Assembly (NCBI GenBank): GCA_023159155.1
Contig: JAJNNX010000001.1
Location: forward strand, 372,001 to 436,000
Length of the DNA: 64,000 nucleotides
Reading direction: 5' to 3'
Origin: Ustulina deusta
Taxonomy: Eukaryota > Ascomycota > Sordariomycetes > Xylariales > Xylariaceae
A model generated the notes under the pieces. That model saw only the letters and a program-made list of their open reading frames with translations, had not been told where the DNA came from and ran no database searches. The position numbers and the translations under genes are program-made. Shown in pieces: positions 48,563-61,388 of this stretch (its first letter is position 1; the number at the start of each line of letters is the position of its first letter).

Positions 48563-49521
48563 TCATGATCGAGATGTATCTCTCCCACTAGACTTAATCA
48601 CACCGTTACCTGAACTCACAGGTACGGCCAGAGGTTGGTTTCGGGCCTTTTGTGTAAGAGCAATGATCTCCTGCAGCATAAGCTCTCGAGTGCTGCGAGT
48701 CAATTCGTCGACATCCTCAGCCGTCAGTCCAGTAGTTGGTATGGGATCCAAAACTATGGCTGCGTTAGTAGTAATTGCAATACCTGATACTTCACATTCA
48801 TCTCACCTTTGACCGGAATCTTGCCCCCGTTGAAAACGAGACCCTTGATGTAGAGAATGTGAGAATAGTTTGCTGCCACCACTGGAACAATAGGTACACC
48901 GGCTTGTACAGCAAGGTGGAAGGCTCCTTTCTTGAACGGCAATAGCCCGGGCTCCTTGGCATAGCTACGGGTGCCTTCGGGAAACATGTAGACACTCTGT
49001 TTCCGCCTCTGAATTTCCTCAGCGGCACCGGCCATGGCATCTCTCGCGTTCTTGGAGTTCTTCCTGTCGATAAAAACGGTCCCGCTCAGCGACATGAACC
49101 AACCCAGAAATGGCACACTCTTCAAGTTCTTCTTCGCTGTCACACTGCAATGTTTTGGGAACATGCATCCTAGCATCAAGACGTCGAGTTCGGTCTGATG
49201 GTTTCCGATAAAAACGGCTGGGCGAACAGTGTCGAGGTATTTGTTCGGATCTTCGACCTCGAAGGAAATGCCAGTCGTCAGGGCCATGGCATACTTGAAA
49301 GCGCGAGCGGTGGTCCATTGGGCTATCTGCTCGCGGCCGAGGATTCGCAGTACTATCGAGGCGATGGCACCATAGATGGTGCATATTATGAGGGAGATGT
49401 AGGCGGCGAGCGCACGAGCGACAAAGGCCGCCTTGGGCACGACGGCGGAAAGCATGTAGAAGGCCACGACAAGCCCAGTATAGCCCGACAGAAAGTAGGT
49501 CAGATACGAAGTAAACGACAT
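48563..49521 (-). CDS. SLC1: 1-acyl-sn-glycerol-3-phosphate acyltransferase
   Basis: Minus-strand exons 49521-48807 and 48753-48563 give 301 residues. The 53-nt intron (GTGAGA..CCATAG, branch ACTAAC) joins IPVK to VLDPIPTTGLTAEDVDEL. The enzyme acylates lysophosphatidic acid to phosphatidic acid in the endoplasmic reticulum or lipid droplets. Motifs: NHQTELD (residues 107-113, catalytic His-Asp), GTVFIDRKN (about 147-155), FPEGTRS (180-186) and VPIVPVV (about 210-216). Two N-terminal membrane segments precede them. I start at MSFTSYLTYFLSGYTG because that matches fungal Slc1 proteins; an in-frame ATG at 49698 would add 59 residues including a very hydrophobic VFVVVVVLR stretch and cannot be excluded. 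Confidence 0.92.
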
Positions 49522-50899
49522 GTTATTGAACCATGGGAAATTCGAGGTACGGAGGACGACGACGACGACAAAGACGAGGATCCCGGACTGGAAATGCTGG
49601 TGGAGCGTAGTAAGCTTAGCACCTTTTTCGTTGTTCGTTGTCGCGAGGATGTATTCTCGTGGGGCAGCAGCACTTGAAGGTTTGTTGGGATGGGACAAAA
49701 TTACACACGCTTAGATCGAGAGACGAAAAGAGCGAGTACGTCGCCGGGGGGCGCTTAGAGAAAGATTAGGTAGGCAGTAATGCTTCCAATGAGCAGGTCC
49801 ATAACATGGGAACAGTTGATATGGAAACTGTAGGTGCAGTTGAAGCTGATACAATTGGGTTTCCAAGACACGAGACCGCTCAAAATTTGGAGCGGTGCAG
49901 GTGCAGGTGCAGGTGTAGGTGTGTCCGTATACAGGCACAGCTGAGCCACGGCAAGCCAAAAAGTGGTGGATTGGCCGGTCTGGTGGGGGAGGGCAAGCCT
50001 CGGCGATTTGCGCAGTGACGAAGTTGGGGTGAAAGCCCGCCAACAATTCCACCCTGGAGTGGGGTGTAGAATGCCCCCGAATCCGCCCCTGCCCTAAAGT
50101 GTTGTTGAGCCAATCAGCGCCCAGCCCGTTCTACACAAGCCAGGGGTCATGGTCAGCCATTCGGGTCATCCAGACATGTGACGAGCCCGCCCAACACCAC
50201 AACACTTGCAGATCCACCATGCCTGCTACATACCTGTCTTAAGTTCCAACCTACATCTGCATACATCATGGCAGAGATTGTTTCACATGACATACATATC
50301 CCTCGTTTTATTCTCCTCGGTGTCGGTACAGCACGATGTGCGTGGTAATGAGGCATGGCTCAGGCATCATGCAACTGGTTCCACCCACACAGGTTCTGGT
50401 ACCTAATATAGGTACCTTCTTACTACCGTCCTGCATACTTCCGTTCTGCCGCCGAAATCTGGAGGCACTTACTTGCTCGGTTTTGGGACTAGCATCGATA
50501 TACCAACCGATCTGTCGTGTCTATCTTGTCAACGCCCATATCATTCATTAACAGGTGCCGGTCGTTTAATTGTCGCCTGCTAGTTTAGGTCATTCAATGG
50601 TTTTCCCCTTCACTCCATGTAATTAGCACGAGTCTATATCGTCTGTGGCACCTCTGCCGCTCGTCCGTGGTTGGTCGGGTCAATACGCTCCCTAGGAAGA
50701 AGACCACGCGACGAGTCAACGTAAGTACCTGGAAGACAGCTTGTTATGGAACCTGAATTATTAATCCTACTAGCTACTACCTAGTACCTAGTACCTAGTG
50801 GCTATCCAGCCTGTCTGGAGACCAACCATGACTCTCCCCTGATGTGCAGCAGGACAGCGTCTTACATTTGTAACCCGACTCGACTCATCACACGAAACC
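49522..50899. other. Intergenic region with GCAGGT repeat and promoter words
   Basis: SLC1 promoter and downstream region of the wall-protein gene. (GCAGGT)n lies at about 49895-49920, CCAAT-type words near 49968 and 50110, and three ACCTAGT units at about 50775-50797. No gene. Confidence 0.45.
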
Positions 50900-52635
50900 C
50901 TACAAAATGAGAGCAATAATCATCACCAGCAAAATAACGCAGGTGTGGCTGAAGCCTCCGTCGCTCTCACCCCAGAATACTTTGACGGGCCGCTTCTTGC
51001 CCAAGTCCGCGCCCGAGCTGACAGAAACTGTGGTACTGGCAGGGTAGGCAGTGATGCTATGTGTGTAGTGGAAGTTGGGCGTGTGAGTGGACGCGGTATC
51101 CTTGGTAAGCGACTCGACAGTGACGTTTCCCGATGCAGTGACCGCTTCTACAGTGACAGCGCCAGTGGTATTGAGGAATACAACACTCCCGAGCAAGGTG
51201 TTGCTCACCGGGTACGGCGCGTGGATGGCTGTGGGAGATGGGGATGTCATTGTGGCGAAGACTGAAGTGCTGTCGATAACCGCGGACGACGTCGTACAGG
51301 TGGTATCGATACTTGCAGTCGCAGCCCCAGAGGTGACTGTAGTTGTCGCAGTGCTTGTTCCATTTGTGGTACCGTCAATGGTATAAATAAGGCTTCCAGA
51401 GCCAACCGTGATGGTGAATGTGGATCTGATTGTGACAATAGAACGGGTACTAGTCATAGTAGACTCTGTGCATTTTGTAGTCAAGGGCCCAGTAGGAACC
51501 GGGGAAACAGTCTGCACAACTGTGGCGGTGACAACCTCCGAAACTGTGGTAGAAACAGAACTACCAACCGCCCCGGTTTGGGCCTGGGTTGACAGCTGTG
51601 AGACGTAAACGGTTACTGTCACTGTAACAGGCGATTGATTTGTCTCGGTGAGAGTGCTGCCAGTGGCTGGCGTCTCCGTAGCGGATGACAATGTTATCGT
51701 GGTGCCCTCGGTGGTAGTGACATAAGGTGTCACAGTGACAGTCTCAGTCCCTGTATACTCCTCGCAGTCGGAAACCGAGCAAAAGATCGTGGTTGTCACT
51801 GTAATATAGGGCGTGATAGTGGATGTAGTGACTTGGATGGATGGAGACTGTTCAACAGGCGTTGACGTATCGGTGTAATTGGACGTTGGCGAAATGATAG
51901 TGCTTGTAGTCACATCCGGCCCGGATTGGATGTTGCTACTGCTGGAAACACGTAAGCTAAGGAACTATGAGCAGTTTTCATAGAAGACAGATGTGATGAA
52001 GAATGACTCACCTAGTCACAGAATTTGTCTGGCCATCCACAGTAGAAGAAGTCAGAGTAGAATCGTAGGAACTACTTGCAGTGTCGGCATGGAATGTGCC
52101 GTAAGGGATGGTGGTGGTGATCGTAGTAGTGGACATCGAGGTGTAACCAGAGACAGAGACATCGGTAGTCTGGGTGGTAAGGCTGGTAGTAGGAAACGAG
52201 GGAATAACGGTCTCCGTAGCTACATCAGTTGCCGTGAGGGTGACAGTGACGGTTGCAGCAGTAAAGGTGACACTAGGCTCCGGAGAATTGTTTCCATAGG
52301 CATACGGGCCTTGCTTCTTGTTGAGATTGTGACCGACGTTGCAAGGGTTGACCTGTTCGCGTGCCTCGATGACTTGGGAATCTAAAACCTATGTTAGCAC
52401 TAGGCTGAGCTGTTCGTGGCGACACCGTAACCTACCGGCCAGCACAACACCATTCTCCGCCGCGGCGGGAACAGGGACAACCGCAAGTCCGCCAGTAATG
52501 ATTGCCGCAAGCATCATCAGTCTTGGGCCCACTGGTAGCACGTTAGGAATGGGTCTCAAATCAGTCATAGGTGGAATTGTTGTACTTACGACGGGAAGCG
52601 TACCCGCCCGAGATCTTGGAGTTGTGATGAGACAT
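50900..52635 (-). CDS. Ser/Thr-rich GPI-type cell-wall protein
   Basis: Minus-strand exons 52635-52590, 52531-52436, 52381-52012 and 51941-50900 give 517 residues, all in phase. A basic start (MSHHNSKISGGYASR) precedes a hydrophobic segment GPRLMMLAAIITGGLAVVPVPA, a plausible signal peptide with a long n-region. One Cys-containing segment (NPCNVGHNLNKKQGPYAYG) follows, then about 380 residues dominated by Thr, Ser and Val in TVTVTVTV-like strands with several N-glycosylation sequons. The end, GFSHTCVILLVMIIALIL after GESDG, is a typical GPI-attachment tail. Such proteins are O-mannosylated wall or membrane proteins that act as stalks, sensors or adhesins; no enzymatic domain is present and no specific role is assigned. 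It is divergent from PDS5. Confidence 0.82.
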
Positions 52636-54717
52636 GATGATAGCCAATGCAGGGAACTTGGCTTGCTAGTATTGTGTTAGCTTAGGACGCAAGGGTTGTG
52701 ATAAATCAAAGGTGTGCAGGTGCAGATGATCGGACAAACCCGCGTATCAATGGAGTCGCGGTTGGCAATATCAGAGCTGTGGGGACAAGTAGCTATTGGA
52801 TAGAAGAGCGAGATGTACGTGTTGTATCCAAAGAGGAAACCTGGAGGGGTGTTGAAGGCGATACAACTGGTGCTGTCAAGGACAATGACTTCGAGATACC
52901 AACCAATAGGCGTGCGGGGAGACTAGTTCTTGAGGCAGATGAGAGTCGTGAGCTTGGGTTTGGGGATGAGAAGAGGAAGTCTACGGGACACCTCGTTCGT
53001 GGAGATTCAGTGTGCAGGATGAAGAAGAGATTGACTTACTCTTGATGCTAGTACCGAGGCTGTTGATAGTGATCGTCAAGCTGAATGGGGTTTTATTCGA
53101 TGAGTGAGACGAGAGAAGCTGGAACTGGGGGGAGAGCGGACCAACAGTTGAGTTTGAGAGGTGGAGAGGGTAAGGGAGTGATTTGGCTCGGAAAGAAAAT
53201 AGATGTGTGTGGTCGAGAGAGTGTGGACTGTGGCAACAATGAAGGGTAGGTCCTTCACGGAAGTGAACAGAGGTAGTGAATCTCGTGCACGCTGGAGATT
53301 GGCATTACCTCTCGAGTAAACATTGGCTTTTATGAAATATTTATCTCCTAGGTACCTAGGCGCAAAGGGAACATGCCCAGGGAAACACTACAGGTAACAG
53401 CACATAAACATACCAAGTCACGCAACGTGAGTATTATACCGGAATATATATGCAGACTATAATCCTCTGATCTAGAAAATTCAGACACATACTGGTCTTT
53501 GATGTTCCCTATCTAATATGGCCATTGGATTTTTATATCCCCTCTCCAGCTTAGAATATCACTCTATCTCAAACTATTATGACAGAAAACCCAGTGATAG
53601 ATTTCACATCTAGAATTCTTGAGTGGCTACTAGACAACAAACTAAAGATACACAAAGATACACTTACTAATGTTTTGATTGGCAGGTCTGCAAACTCTTG
53701 TGTGGACTTTCTACTGTACAACAGCCTACTTGCTCATCAAGCTTACTTGAATGGACATATCACTAGCTTAGCGATCTGTTGTTACCACCTTCTATTTTGC
53801 AGGTACCAATGTCAATGATTAACCCGAGAAGATTCGCTGGCATAATATGTAATAAATTCACACTATACCTTAGGTACAAACTGGAACATCGTCTCTCGAC
53901 AGGTATGGCTTGTTTACTTGGAAATCAAGGGTGACTGCCTTTTTATATGCGCACTGCTCAAAGATTGAAGCTGGGTTCTTAAGTCTTGACCACGTTTAAT
54001 TCTTGCGATTTCTCGAAGTCTGCGATAGTTCGCTCTTTAGTGAGGTCTTGCAAGATTCTCATGGTTGAATGCATTGGGCGCGGGTCTTTTGGGAGAGGTA
54101 GTCGATTGAGTTTGAAGCTGAGCCACAAGTCGAGGTGGGGCTTTAGAGTACCTACTCTGTACCTAGGTACACACCTGTATATAGGTACCGGCAGGTAGTA
54201 CCTACATTGAAGGAAAAGCGAGAAAAGCACGTGCCCCGCTAAATTTGCCTCGCCACACGCACGAGTGGAGTCCAAAGATGTACCCATTGGCACCTGTACC
54301 TCTGGAGAAAGTGCACTAGGTAGAGCTTAGCGCGTACCTGTTGATTGATTGATGCGACCAAGTCGCGTACCTAAAAAAGACAGGAGGCAACTTGAATACA
54401 ACCGTAAACTGGCGATGACCTCGTCACATCCTACCAGACGTCCCTCTCCGAGTCTGCCAACTAGCCAGCGCCAGCCCCTGCGCCTTTCTCTAGGCTAGAA
54501 GTCAATTCACCTTCATCCCCATATATTTAAACTCGTTTGTGGTTTTCCCGCATCGCTTTCGTTATCGGTTTGCTGCACTGCGATCTTCCGTGCCTTCGAG
54601 CCCCGCCCTCACCTTGCACCGAGCCCGGGACCGGCACACGCAATCTTCGTCGCACTCTGCTCACGATAGACCTCAGTCTAGACACGGAAGCCCTGCCCGT
54701 GTTGCGTTGGGCTGGCC
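52636..54717. other. 2-kb divergent region between wall-protein and PDS5 genes
   Basis: No well-supported gene. A 79-residue plus-strand frame at 53579-53818 sits in AT-rich sequence and lacks motifs. CCTA/TAGG words cluster at 53345-53365 and 54145-54210. GC content rises towards the PDS5 start. Confidence 0.4.
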
Positions 54718-57700
54718 ATGGCGCGACGCCGAGAGCAGCCTGTGGAGGAGGAGGATCAGGAGATGGACGAGGAGCTGGTGGCACTTCAGTTCAACGAACA
54801 GTTGTCATGGCGCGCTGGAAAACCAATTGCGACGGGCGAGCTCCTGCGCCGTCTGGAGAAGCTGTCGAAAGAGCTTGCCGACATGGACCAGGAAACCGTC
54901 GACAAGGATTCTCTGCACGGCGTGGCCAAAGATCTTGCCGCCCACAACCTGCTGGCGCATAAGGAGGCCGGTGTGAAAGCATACGTTGCGTCGTGCTTGG
55001 TGGATGTCCTTAAGCTGTGTGCGCCCGAGGCTCCTTTTACTCCCAAACAACTCAAGGTAGGCTTCATGCGTTTACACATGAAGAGACTGGACCAGGGCTG
55101 ATGCTTCATTCTTCCAGGAAATATTCACCCTTTTCGTTAGAGTCATACTCCCTGCGCTCTGGAATCCATCGCATGCGTATAACACCCAACACAAATACGT
55201 CCTCGCCTCACTGGCTGATGTCAAAAGTATCCTCTTAATAAACGATGTCAATAATTGCGAAGAGCTCTTGCTGGAGCTTTTCTCCACATTTTTCGACGGC
55301 ATCTCCGGATCGTTCAAGTCCTCATCGGGCGAACAGGTGGCAAAAGATGTTGAGTTTCACATGACAGAGGTCATGGTGACCTTGGTTGACGAGAGCGCTT
55401 CATTACCGCCCTCTGTATTGGATGTAATAATGGCCCAGTTTCTCCGAGCCGCTCCCCGTGGAGGTCATAGAGAAAAGACGGACCCTAATGGAACCCAAAC
55501 TACGCTACTACCCAAGGAGGAGCCTGAGGCATATGTCATGGCCAAAACTGTGTGTAATTCTTGCCCTGACAGGATGGCACGATACGTTGGGCAATATTTT
55601 AGTGATGTGATCATGGATATATCCGGAAAAGGGGGCCATGGCAATGGGCACAAGGATGATGAGCAGTCAGATGACGAGGCAGCGCCTTCTGGGCCTTCCG
55701 AAGGCGACTTCAAAGAGTTACGGAAGGCTCATCAACTTTTGCGTGAGCTTTGGCGAGCAGCCCCGACAGTGCTTCCGAATGTGATACCCCAAGTCGACGC
55801 CGAACTATCTGCCGATAATGTCTCTTTGCGTCTTTTGGCTACTGAAACATTAGGAGATATGATTTCGGGAATCGGAGCTGCTGGTCCTCCGCCACCCCCT
55901 GTTCTGGACCCAGCGGCCTATCCTCCTCTAAAACTGGGCGATGAAGTACTGGATCACCCTGCGACAAGCATACTGACTACTCCTATCTCACCCCTTTCTT
56001 TTGCCCAGACTCACCCACAAGCCTTCCAGAACTTTATTGGGCGGAAGAATGACAAGTCATCCTTGATTCGTGCCGCGTGGACAACGGGCGTCGGTTATAT
56101 TGTGTCGACATCAGCTGGTGGTATTGGGCTCAGTCGAGAGGACGAGTCAATCTTCGTCACTGGCCTACGTGATAAACTTAACGATAGTGATGAAAAAGTC
56201 CGTCTTGCCGCAGTTACCGCGATACAAGCTTTCAGCTTTCGCGATATTGTGATGAAATTAGCAGCACTTGGAGGTCTCACTAAGGAAGGCTCAGTGTTGT
56301 TCACTCTCGCAGATCGATGCCGGGACAAGAAGTCTTCTATACGTATTGAGGCCATGGCGCTTCTGGGAAAGCTGTGGGGCGTTGCAAGCAGTGAGATTGC
56401 TGCCGGCCAAGAGGCTGTTGTATCCGCATTGTCGGGCATCCCTTCCCGAATCTTCAACACGTTCTATGCCAATGACCTTGAGCTCAACGTTCTCCTAGAA
56501 CGAGTTGTCCATGAATGCCTTGTACCTCTATCTTTTCCGCCCCCTCCGAAATCCAAGGCATCTAAGTCATCTACCGGCCAATCACAATCGCAGTCGACAA
56601 ACGAGTTGAACTATGACCAAGACAGGATACGCGCGGAAAGAGTCCTTTTACTCGTCAAGGACATGGATAGCAACGCGCGAAAGGCCTTCAACGCCCTTCA
56701 AGCCCGGCAGCCCCAGTTCTCTAAAGTATTGGAGAACCTGGTACGTCAATGTGACGCCTTCAATGGAGGAAATCCGGAAGGGGATGCAGAGAGAATACGA
56801 CAGAATCTCAAAAGAACAGCTCAATACCTTGGTCAATTCCTCCCAGACCCAATCAGAGTGGAGGCCGATTTACATAACTTCGCTAATTGGCACGATCGCC
56901 GAAGCTATCAGCTCATCAGATTTGCTGTGTCCCCCGAGAGCGACTTCAAGACAATGCACAGAGCAATTAAAGAGCTTGTGAAAAGAGTCCAAGGTTCCCC
57001 TAAACCGCACATCCTCGATACATTGTTGCCGCTTCTCTATCGCTCTGCGTATATCCTGTTCAATAAGAGCCATCTCTCGACCTTTATGGACTGCTCGAAG
57101 AGTGACAAAGACGGCCTTGGAGCCGCAGCGCAGGAGATAACAACAGAAATATCACAACACAACCCAGACCTCTTCAAGACTCACGTTGGACAACTCTGCA
57201 AAGACTTGGTAGATGGTGCACCTAAACCAGATGAGACGAATGATGCAGCTGTGGTCGAGACGCTCAAAGCCTGCTCCTCGTACTCAAGAAAATACCCAAC
57301 CGAGCTTCCCAATGATCGAAAATTCACACAGGCGCTGATAAGTTATGCATTGTTTGGGCAACCGGCCAAGTCTGCCAAATACGCTGTCAACGTGCTGATG
57401 GCCCGGAAGGACGATAAGAGCTTGGTGTCAGCCACTGATCTTCTTCAGAGAGCGACGAAGGATTGGGGCTACGGCACCTCTCATTTCCTCAACAAGCTAG
57501 CAGCAGTCAGCCAGTTGGAGCTGCTGGCATCAACGGTGACAGCTAGCGCCAACGATGAAATTATGGACATGGCATTGAGAAACGTCCTTTTGCAGGTTCG
57601 CACTGAAGCGAAAGCCTCGGACCCAGAATGGGTTTCTGATACGGAAATTGACGAAGAGTGCCAGGTGAAATCATGGGCACTCAAACTGGTTGTAAATCGT

Positions 57701-59360
57701 GTCCGGGGCATTCAGGATCTAGAGGAAGCAAAGGAACTTGCCCCGCCAGTTCTTAAACTTCTCCGAACCTTGTTGAAGGCACAAGGAGAGCTTTGCAAAA
57801 CGAAGGATACACCAAAGCACCATAAAACACGACTACGGCTACTGGCTGGTCAGCTCCTCTTGAAGTTATGCACATCTAAGCACTTCGAGGAGCTTCTTTC
57901 TCCCGTAGACTTTAATCAGTTAGCCCTTCTCACCCAGGACACCTGCCCTAATGTCCGCCGACTTTTCATCGAGAATCTTCAAAAGTATCTTGTCCAAAAC
58001 AGGCTTCGGGCGCGGTTCTATACTATCATCTTTCTGGCTGCGTTTGAGCCGCATACCGAGTTCAAGAACCAGGTTGAAACCTGGATTAGATCCCGCGCTC
58101 GGTTCTTCCGTGAGGCTAAGCAAAATGTCATGGAGTCAACAATGGGAAGACTTATTTCGCTTCTAGCGCATCATCCCGACTTCAGCCCAGAACCTAAGGA
58201 GTTAGTGGACCATGCACGGTATTTTCTCTTTTACGTGAGCAATGTCGCCACGGAGGCCAACTTTGGTATGATATTCAAGTACGCCGAGCGCGTAAAACAG
58301 ACGCTCGATGGCATCGATAATTCTAAAAGCGAAAGACTTTACATTCTCAGCGATCTGGCCCAGAGTTTGCTACGAAAATGGCAAGAACGGAAAAATTGGA
58401 GTTTTCAAGCCTTCTCCAGCAAGATTGGCCTGCCCGTGGGCTTGTATACTGCCCTTCCCAGCCACCAAGCGGCGCAGGAGATTGCAGAGAAGCAGTACCT
58501 CCCCGAAGAAGTAGACGAACAATTGGATAATCTACTAAGGTCGGTAGACAAGAAAAAGGTATGTCCGGAATATCACGGATTTCTATTACCCTTCTTCCTT
58601 TTTACTTATGATTGACATTATTATCCCTTAGAAACGAAAGACTGCAGATGAGCGAGCCGAAGGCCAGCCGGCTCAGAAAAAGGCTAGGGCCCTAGTTCCA
58701 AAAGCTACCCCCAAGGCCAAAGCACCCAGGCCTTCGAAGGCTTCTTCAAGCAGAACTTCCGGGAAACCCAAGACTTCCACACGGTCGAAGAAACCCCGAG
58801 CATCGTCTTCTCCTGCACCAGAGTCTGCCGATCGGAGACGTAGCGGTCGAGCTAGAAAAAATTCGTCTTATGTAGAAAGAGACGACTCCGCAGACGACGA
58901 TGACATGTTGGATGGGGTGGCTAAATGGCAGTATTATGATGACGATGGTAACCTTATTTCACGTGAAGATGACGAAGATGAGTCTTCTAGTCTATCTGAC
59001 GTCACGGAGGGCGAGGCAGAAGCTACGGATGGAGATGACAACGAGGTAGAGGAGAAAGAGGAAGCGAAGCCTGCACAAGACGATCAAGAAGATTCCGAGC
59101 TTAGCGACATCGAAGATGAACTGGAAGAAGATACTCCGCCACCGCCGTCGAAGCCGACGGGGCGGAAAGGCCGCTCCGCTGCCCCTGTGGCGAAGAGCTT
59201 ACCCTCTAGGCCGGCTGTGAAAGATGGGACGCCGAAGAGCAAATCGACCGCAGCGATGAAATCGAAACCAGCGCCCAAGGCCCGGCCCGCTAGCACTCGA
59301 GCGACAAGATCTAGAAGAGCAGCCGCCGAGGAGGACGAAGCGGACGGAGATTCCGAGTAG
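54718..59360 (+). CDS. PDS5: Sister chromatid cohesion protein PDS5
   Basis: Exons 54718-55056, 55118-58558 and 58632-59360 give 1502 residues. The joins read PKQLK/EIFTLFVRVILPAL and DKKK/KRKTADERAEG, both phase 0. Pds5 binds cohesin through its kleisin subunit and, with Wapl and Eco1, balances cohesin maintenance and release in the nucleus. The first 1140 residues are HEAT repeats (YVLASLADVKSILLINDVN, DEKVRLAAVTAI, VRRLFIENLQKYL are typical helices). The C-terminal 250 residues are disordered: Lys/Arg/Pro/Ser-rich AT-hook-like stretches (GRKGRS, TRSKKPR), then acidic runs (DEDESSSLSD, SELSDIEDELEED) and a final basic patch. Another frame at 54537-54962 overlaps the start and is a shadow. 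The gene is convergent with CEG1. Confidence 0.95.
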
Positions 59361-60098
59361 AAAGGTTTAATCCGGAAATGTGGCATTGGGGCACGACCCA
59401 GGCGGGCATTACCGCTTCTAATTGGCTTGGGACGCATGACTTGGGGGAGGTAGTATTGGGAATGGGGTGTTTTGATGAGATAATTGAGTCTGATGACTAT
59501 TTTCTTCTTTTATTTTATCCTCATTTGCTTTCTCGAGGTTTTCTCTCCTACCTACAGTCTTGGTCTCGGGTACCGGGCGCCCCCTCCCTGCAAACGCCGT
59601 CATATGTATTAGGTATCTATCTCGACGTTCTCCGAGCCTGTGTGCCGTTATACCCGGATCGTATATGGAAGTCTCAATCATGCCAAATACGACGATGAAA
59701 ACATTCTCTATTACGTCGGCTTGTTTCCAGGTTGCCGCGTGAAAGTGCTATCGTAGTATGAAAAATGGGTTATTCATCGTGCGTTTCCCTCTTGTCTGTT
59801 GTCCAGGGAGCCCATCTGAAGATTACATCAACAAAACCGAATAGAAACACCAGATACACGCTTGTTGTCGTGTCCGTTCCTTTTCATAGCACCCGGGAGC
59901 CAACCCGCCAGCCGTCCTGAACTCCATTGAACTAATTCACCTCCCACAAGGATAGCGTGTCCTAGCCAGAGCCGTAGCAGTATGGGGTATTGTGCCAACA
60001 AAAGAAAAGAAAAAAAAATAATTACATCGACGTCTTCCTTTGCAGTGACAAGGTCCATCCTATTGGACCGCCAGAGCCATCCCTTACTAAGTATCTAT
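59361..60098. other. Convergent PDS5/CEG1 3' region
   Basis: No gene or RNA recognised between the two stop codons; mixed composition with an A-rich run near 60001-60020. Confidence 0.5.
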
Positions 60099-61388
60099 TC
60101 AGCGTCCTTTTCGCTGTTGCTCTCGGGCCTTCCAGTTATCCCGTATGCTCTTGGCGGCATTGTGCAGGTCTTCCTGGTTCACGCCGTCGCGGATGCTCTC
60201 GATGACGTTGTTCACGACACTGATGTGGTTACCGTCGTTCTTGTCGTCGCGAAATCGGTAGAAGCGCCATCGCTTGTGCGAGTCCATGTAGACCTCAACG
60301 ACGCGTTCGTCTAGTGGATCGCCGAGCCCCTTCAGGATCTCCCACTCGGCGTTTTCGAGGTGCATGTCGGCGTAGTACTGGTAGCCGTTCGGCCAGCCGC
60401 CGCCGTGATGAGCCAGGAGCTGCACGGCTGGCTTGGCCTCATAGTCGGTGAAGGGCTCGGCGATACCCTCGGCGCGCTCTATTTCGTCGGGCTCGACGAT
60501 GGGGAAGTTGAGCTTCCAGACAAAGTCAACTGTGTTCTCCTCGGCATCCTTCCATTTCAGAATATGCGGGTCAGTGCCCGGCTTGTACTCGCTTTTCAGA
60601 CAGGTGAAGATGAGGCCGTCGTTGCCATGTTTCAGATTACGGATCACGTCCTTGAACATCATTTCGATGCCATACGCAAATTGCATAGCCTTCTGGTCGA
60701 CGAAAAAGGGCTGGTACTGCCGCTCGCCCGGGTACCCATCCAAGAGTCGCCTGTAAGGCTTGAATACCTGTTCTTGGAAGTAGCCTAAGCGCTTGCCTAG
60801 CTCGCGGTTCATCTTCACCTGCCCGTCCAACACTAAACAGTCGAAGACGAGATACCGCGGCTCCTTGCGTCCGTCGCTCAGGGTGTCCATGACGAGCTCG
60901 CCGTCCAGGACGGTGGCGGTGTGGAATTTCATGCGGTCGTTGGGGAGGGGGAAGTGGAGGCTGCCACGGTCGATGAACCAGTAGTCGTTCTTTCGGTCGA
61001 TGAAGTAGTGCACCTCTTGGCCGTCCTCGTCGTCGGTCATGTATAGCAGGTAGCGCATGCCGTCGGATTTCTCGCAAACGTAGTAGCTAGTTTGGTGATC
61101 GCGTTGTCAGCCTCCCAATGCGTTTGACTATGTGATGATGATGCGGCTGCTCTGTCTGGCCACACCAGACGGAGGGGAATAATAGAGCGCTTACTCCTCA
61201 CGCCGCAGCTCGTCCAGGTGCTTCCGCGAGAAGCTGACGGGTTGCGCGCCAGGGAATCCGGTGGATGTTCGGCCGAGGAGGCTGGCGACCTCTTTGCGCA
61301 TCGTCATGAGGAGGTCGCCCTCGGCCCTCATTCCCGGCTCATCGATCGATTGGATCTGGACGTGCGCGCCCGGGCCGTTTTGATCCAT
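60099..61388 (-). CDS. CEG1: mRNA-capping enzyme, guanylyltransferase subunit
   Basis: Minus-strand exons 61388-61195 and 61086-60099 give 393 residues. The 108-nt intron (GTAAGC..AACTAG) joins LRRED to YYVCEKSDGMRYLLY and so rebuilds the active site. The enzyme transfers GMP from GTP to the diphosphate end of nascent mRNA, through a lysine-GMP intermediate, in the nucleus with the separate triphosphatase subunit. Nucleotidyltransferase motifs: I, KSDG (Lys71); III, TVLDGELVMD; IIIa, YLVFDCLVLDG; IV, NDGLIFT; V, ILKWKDAEENTVDF; VI-like RVVEVYMDSHKRWRFYRFRDDK. The start MDQNGPGAHVQIQSIDEPG was chosen over an in-frame upstream ATG at 61520 because it fits relatives. The C-terminus is a short basic tail. 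Confidence 0.95.

Noticed and set aside
54537..54976. Two overlapping 140-residue plus-strand frames before PDS5
   Set aside because: Out of frame with PDS5 and overlapping its first exon; composition reflects local GC content.
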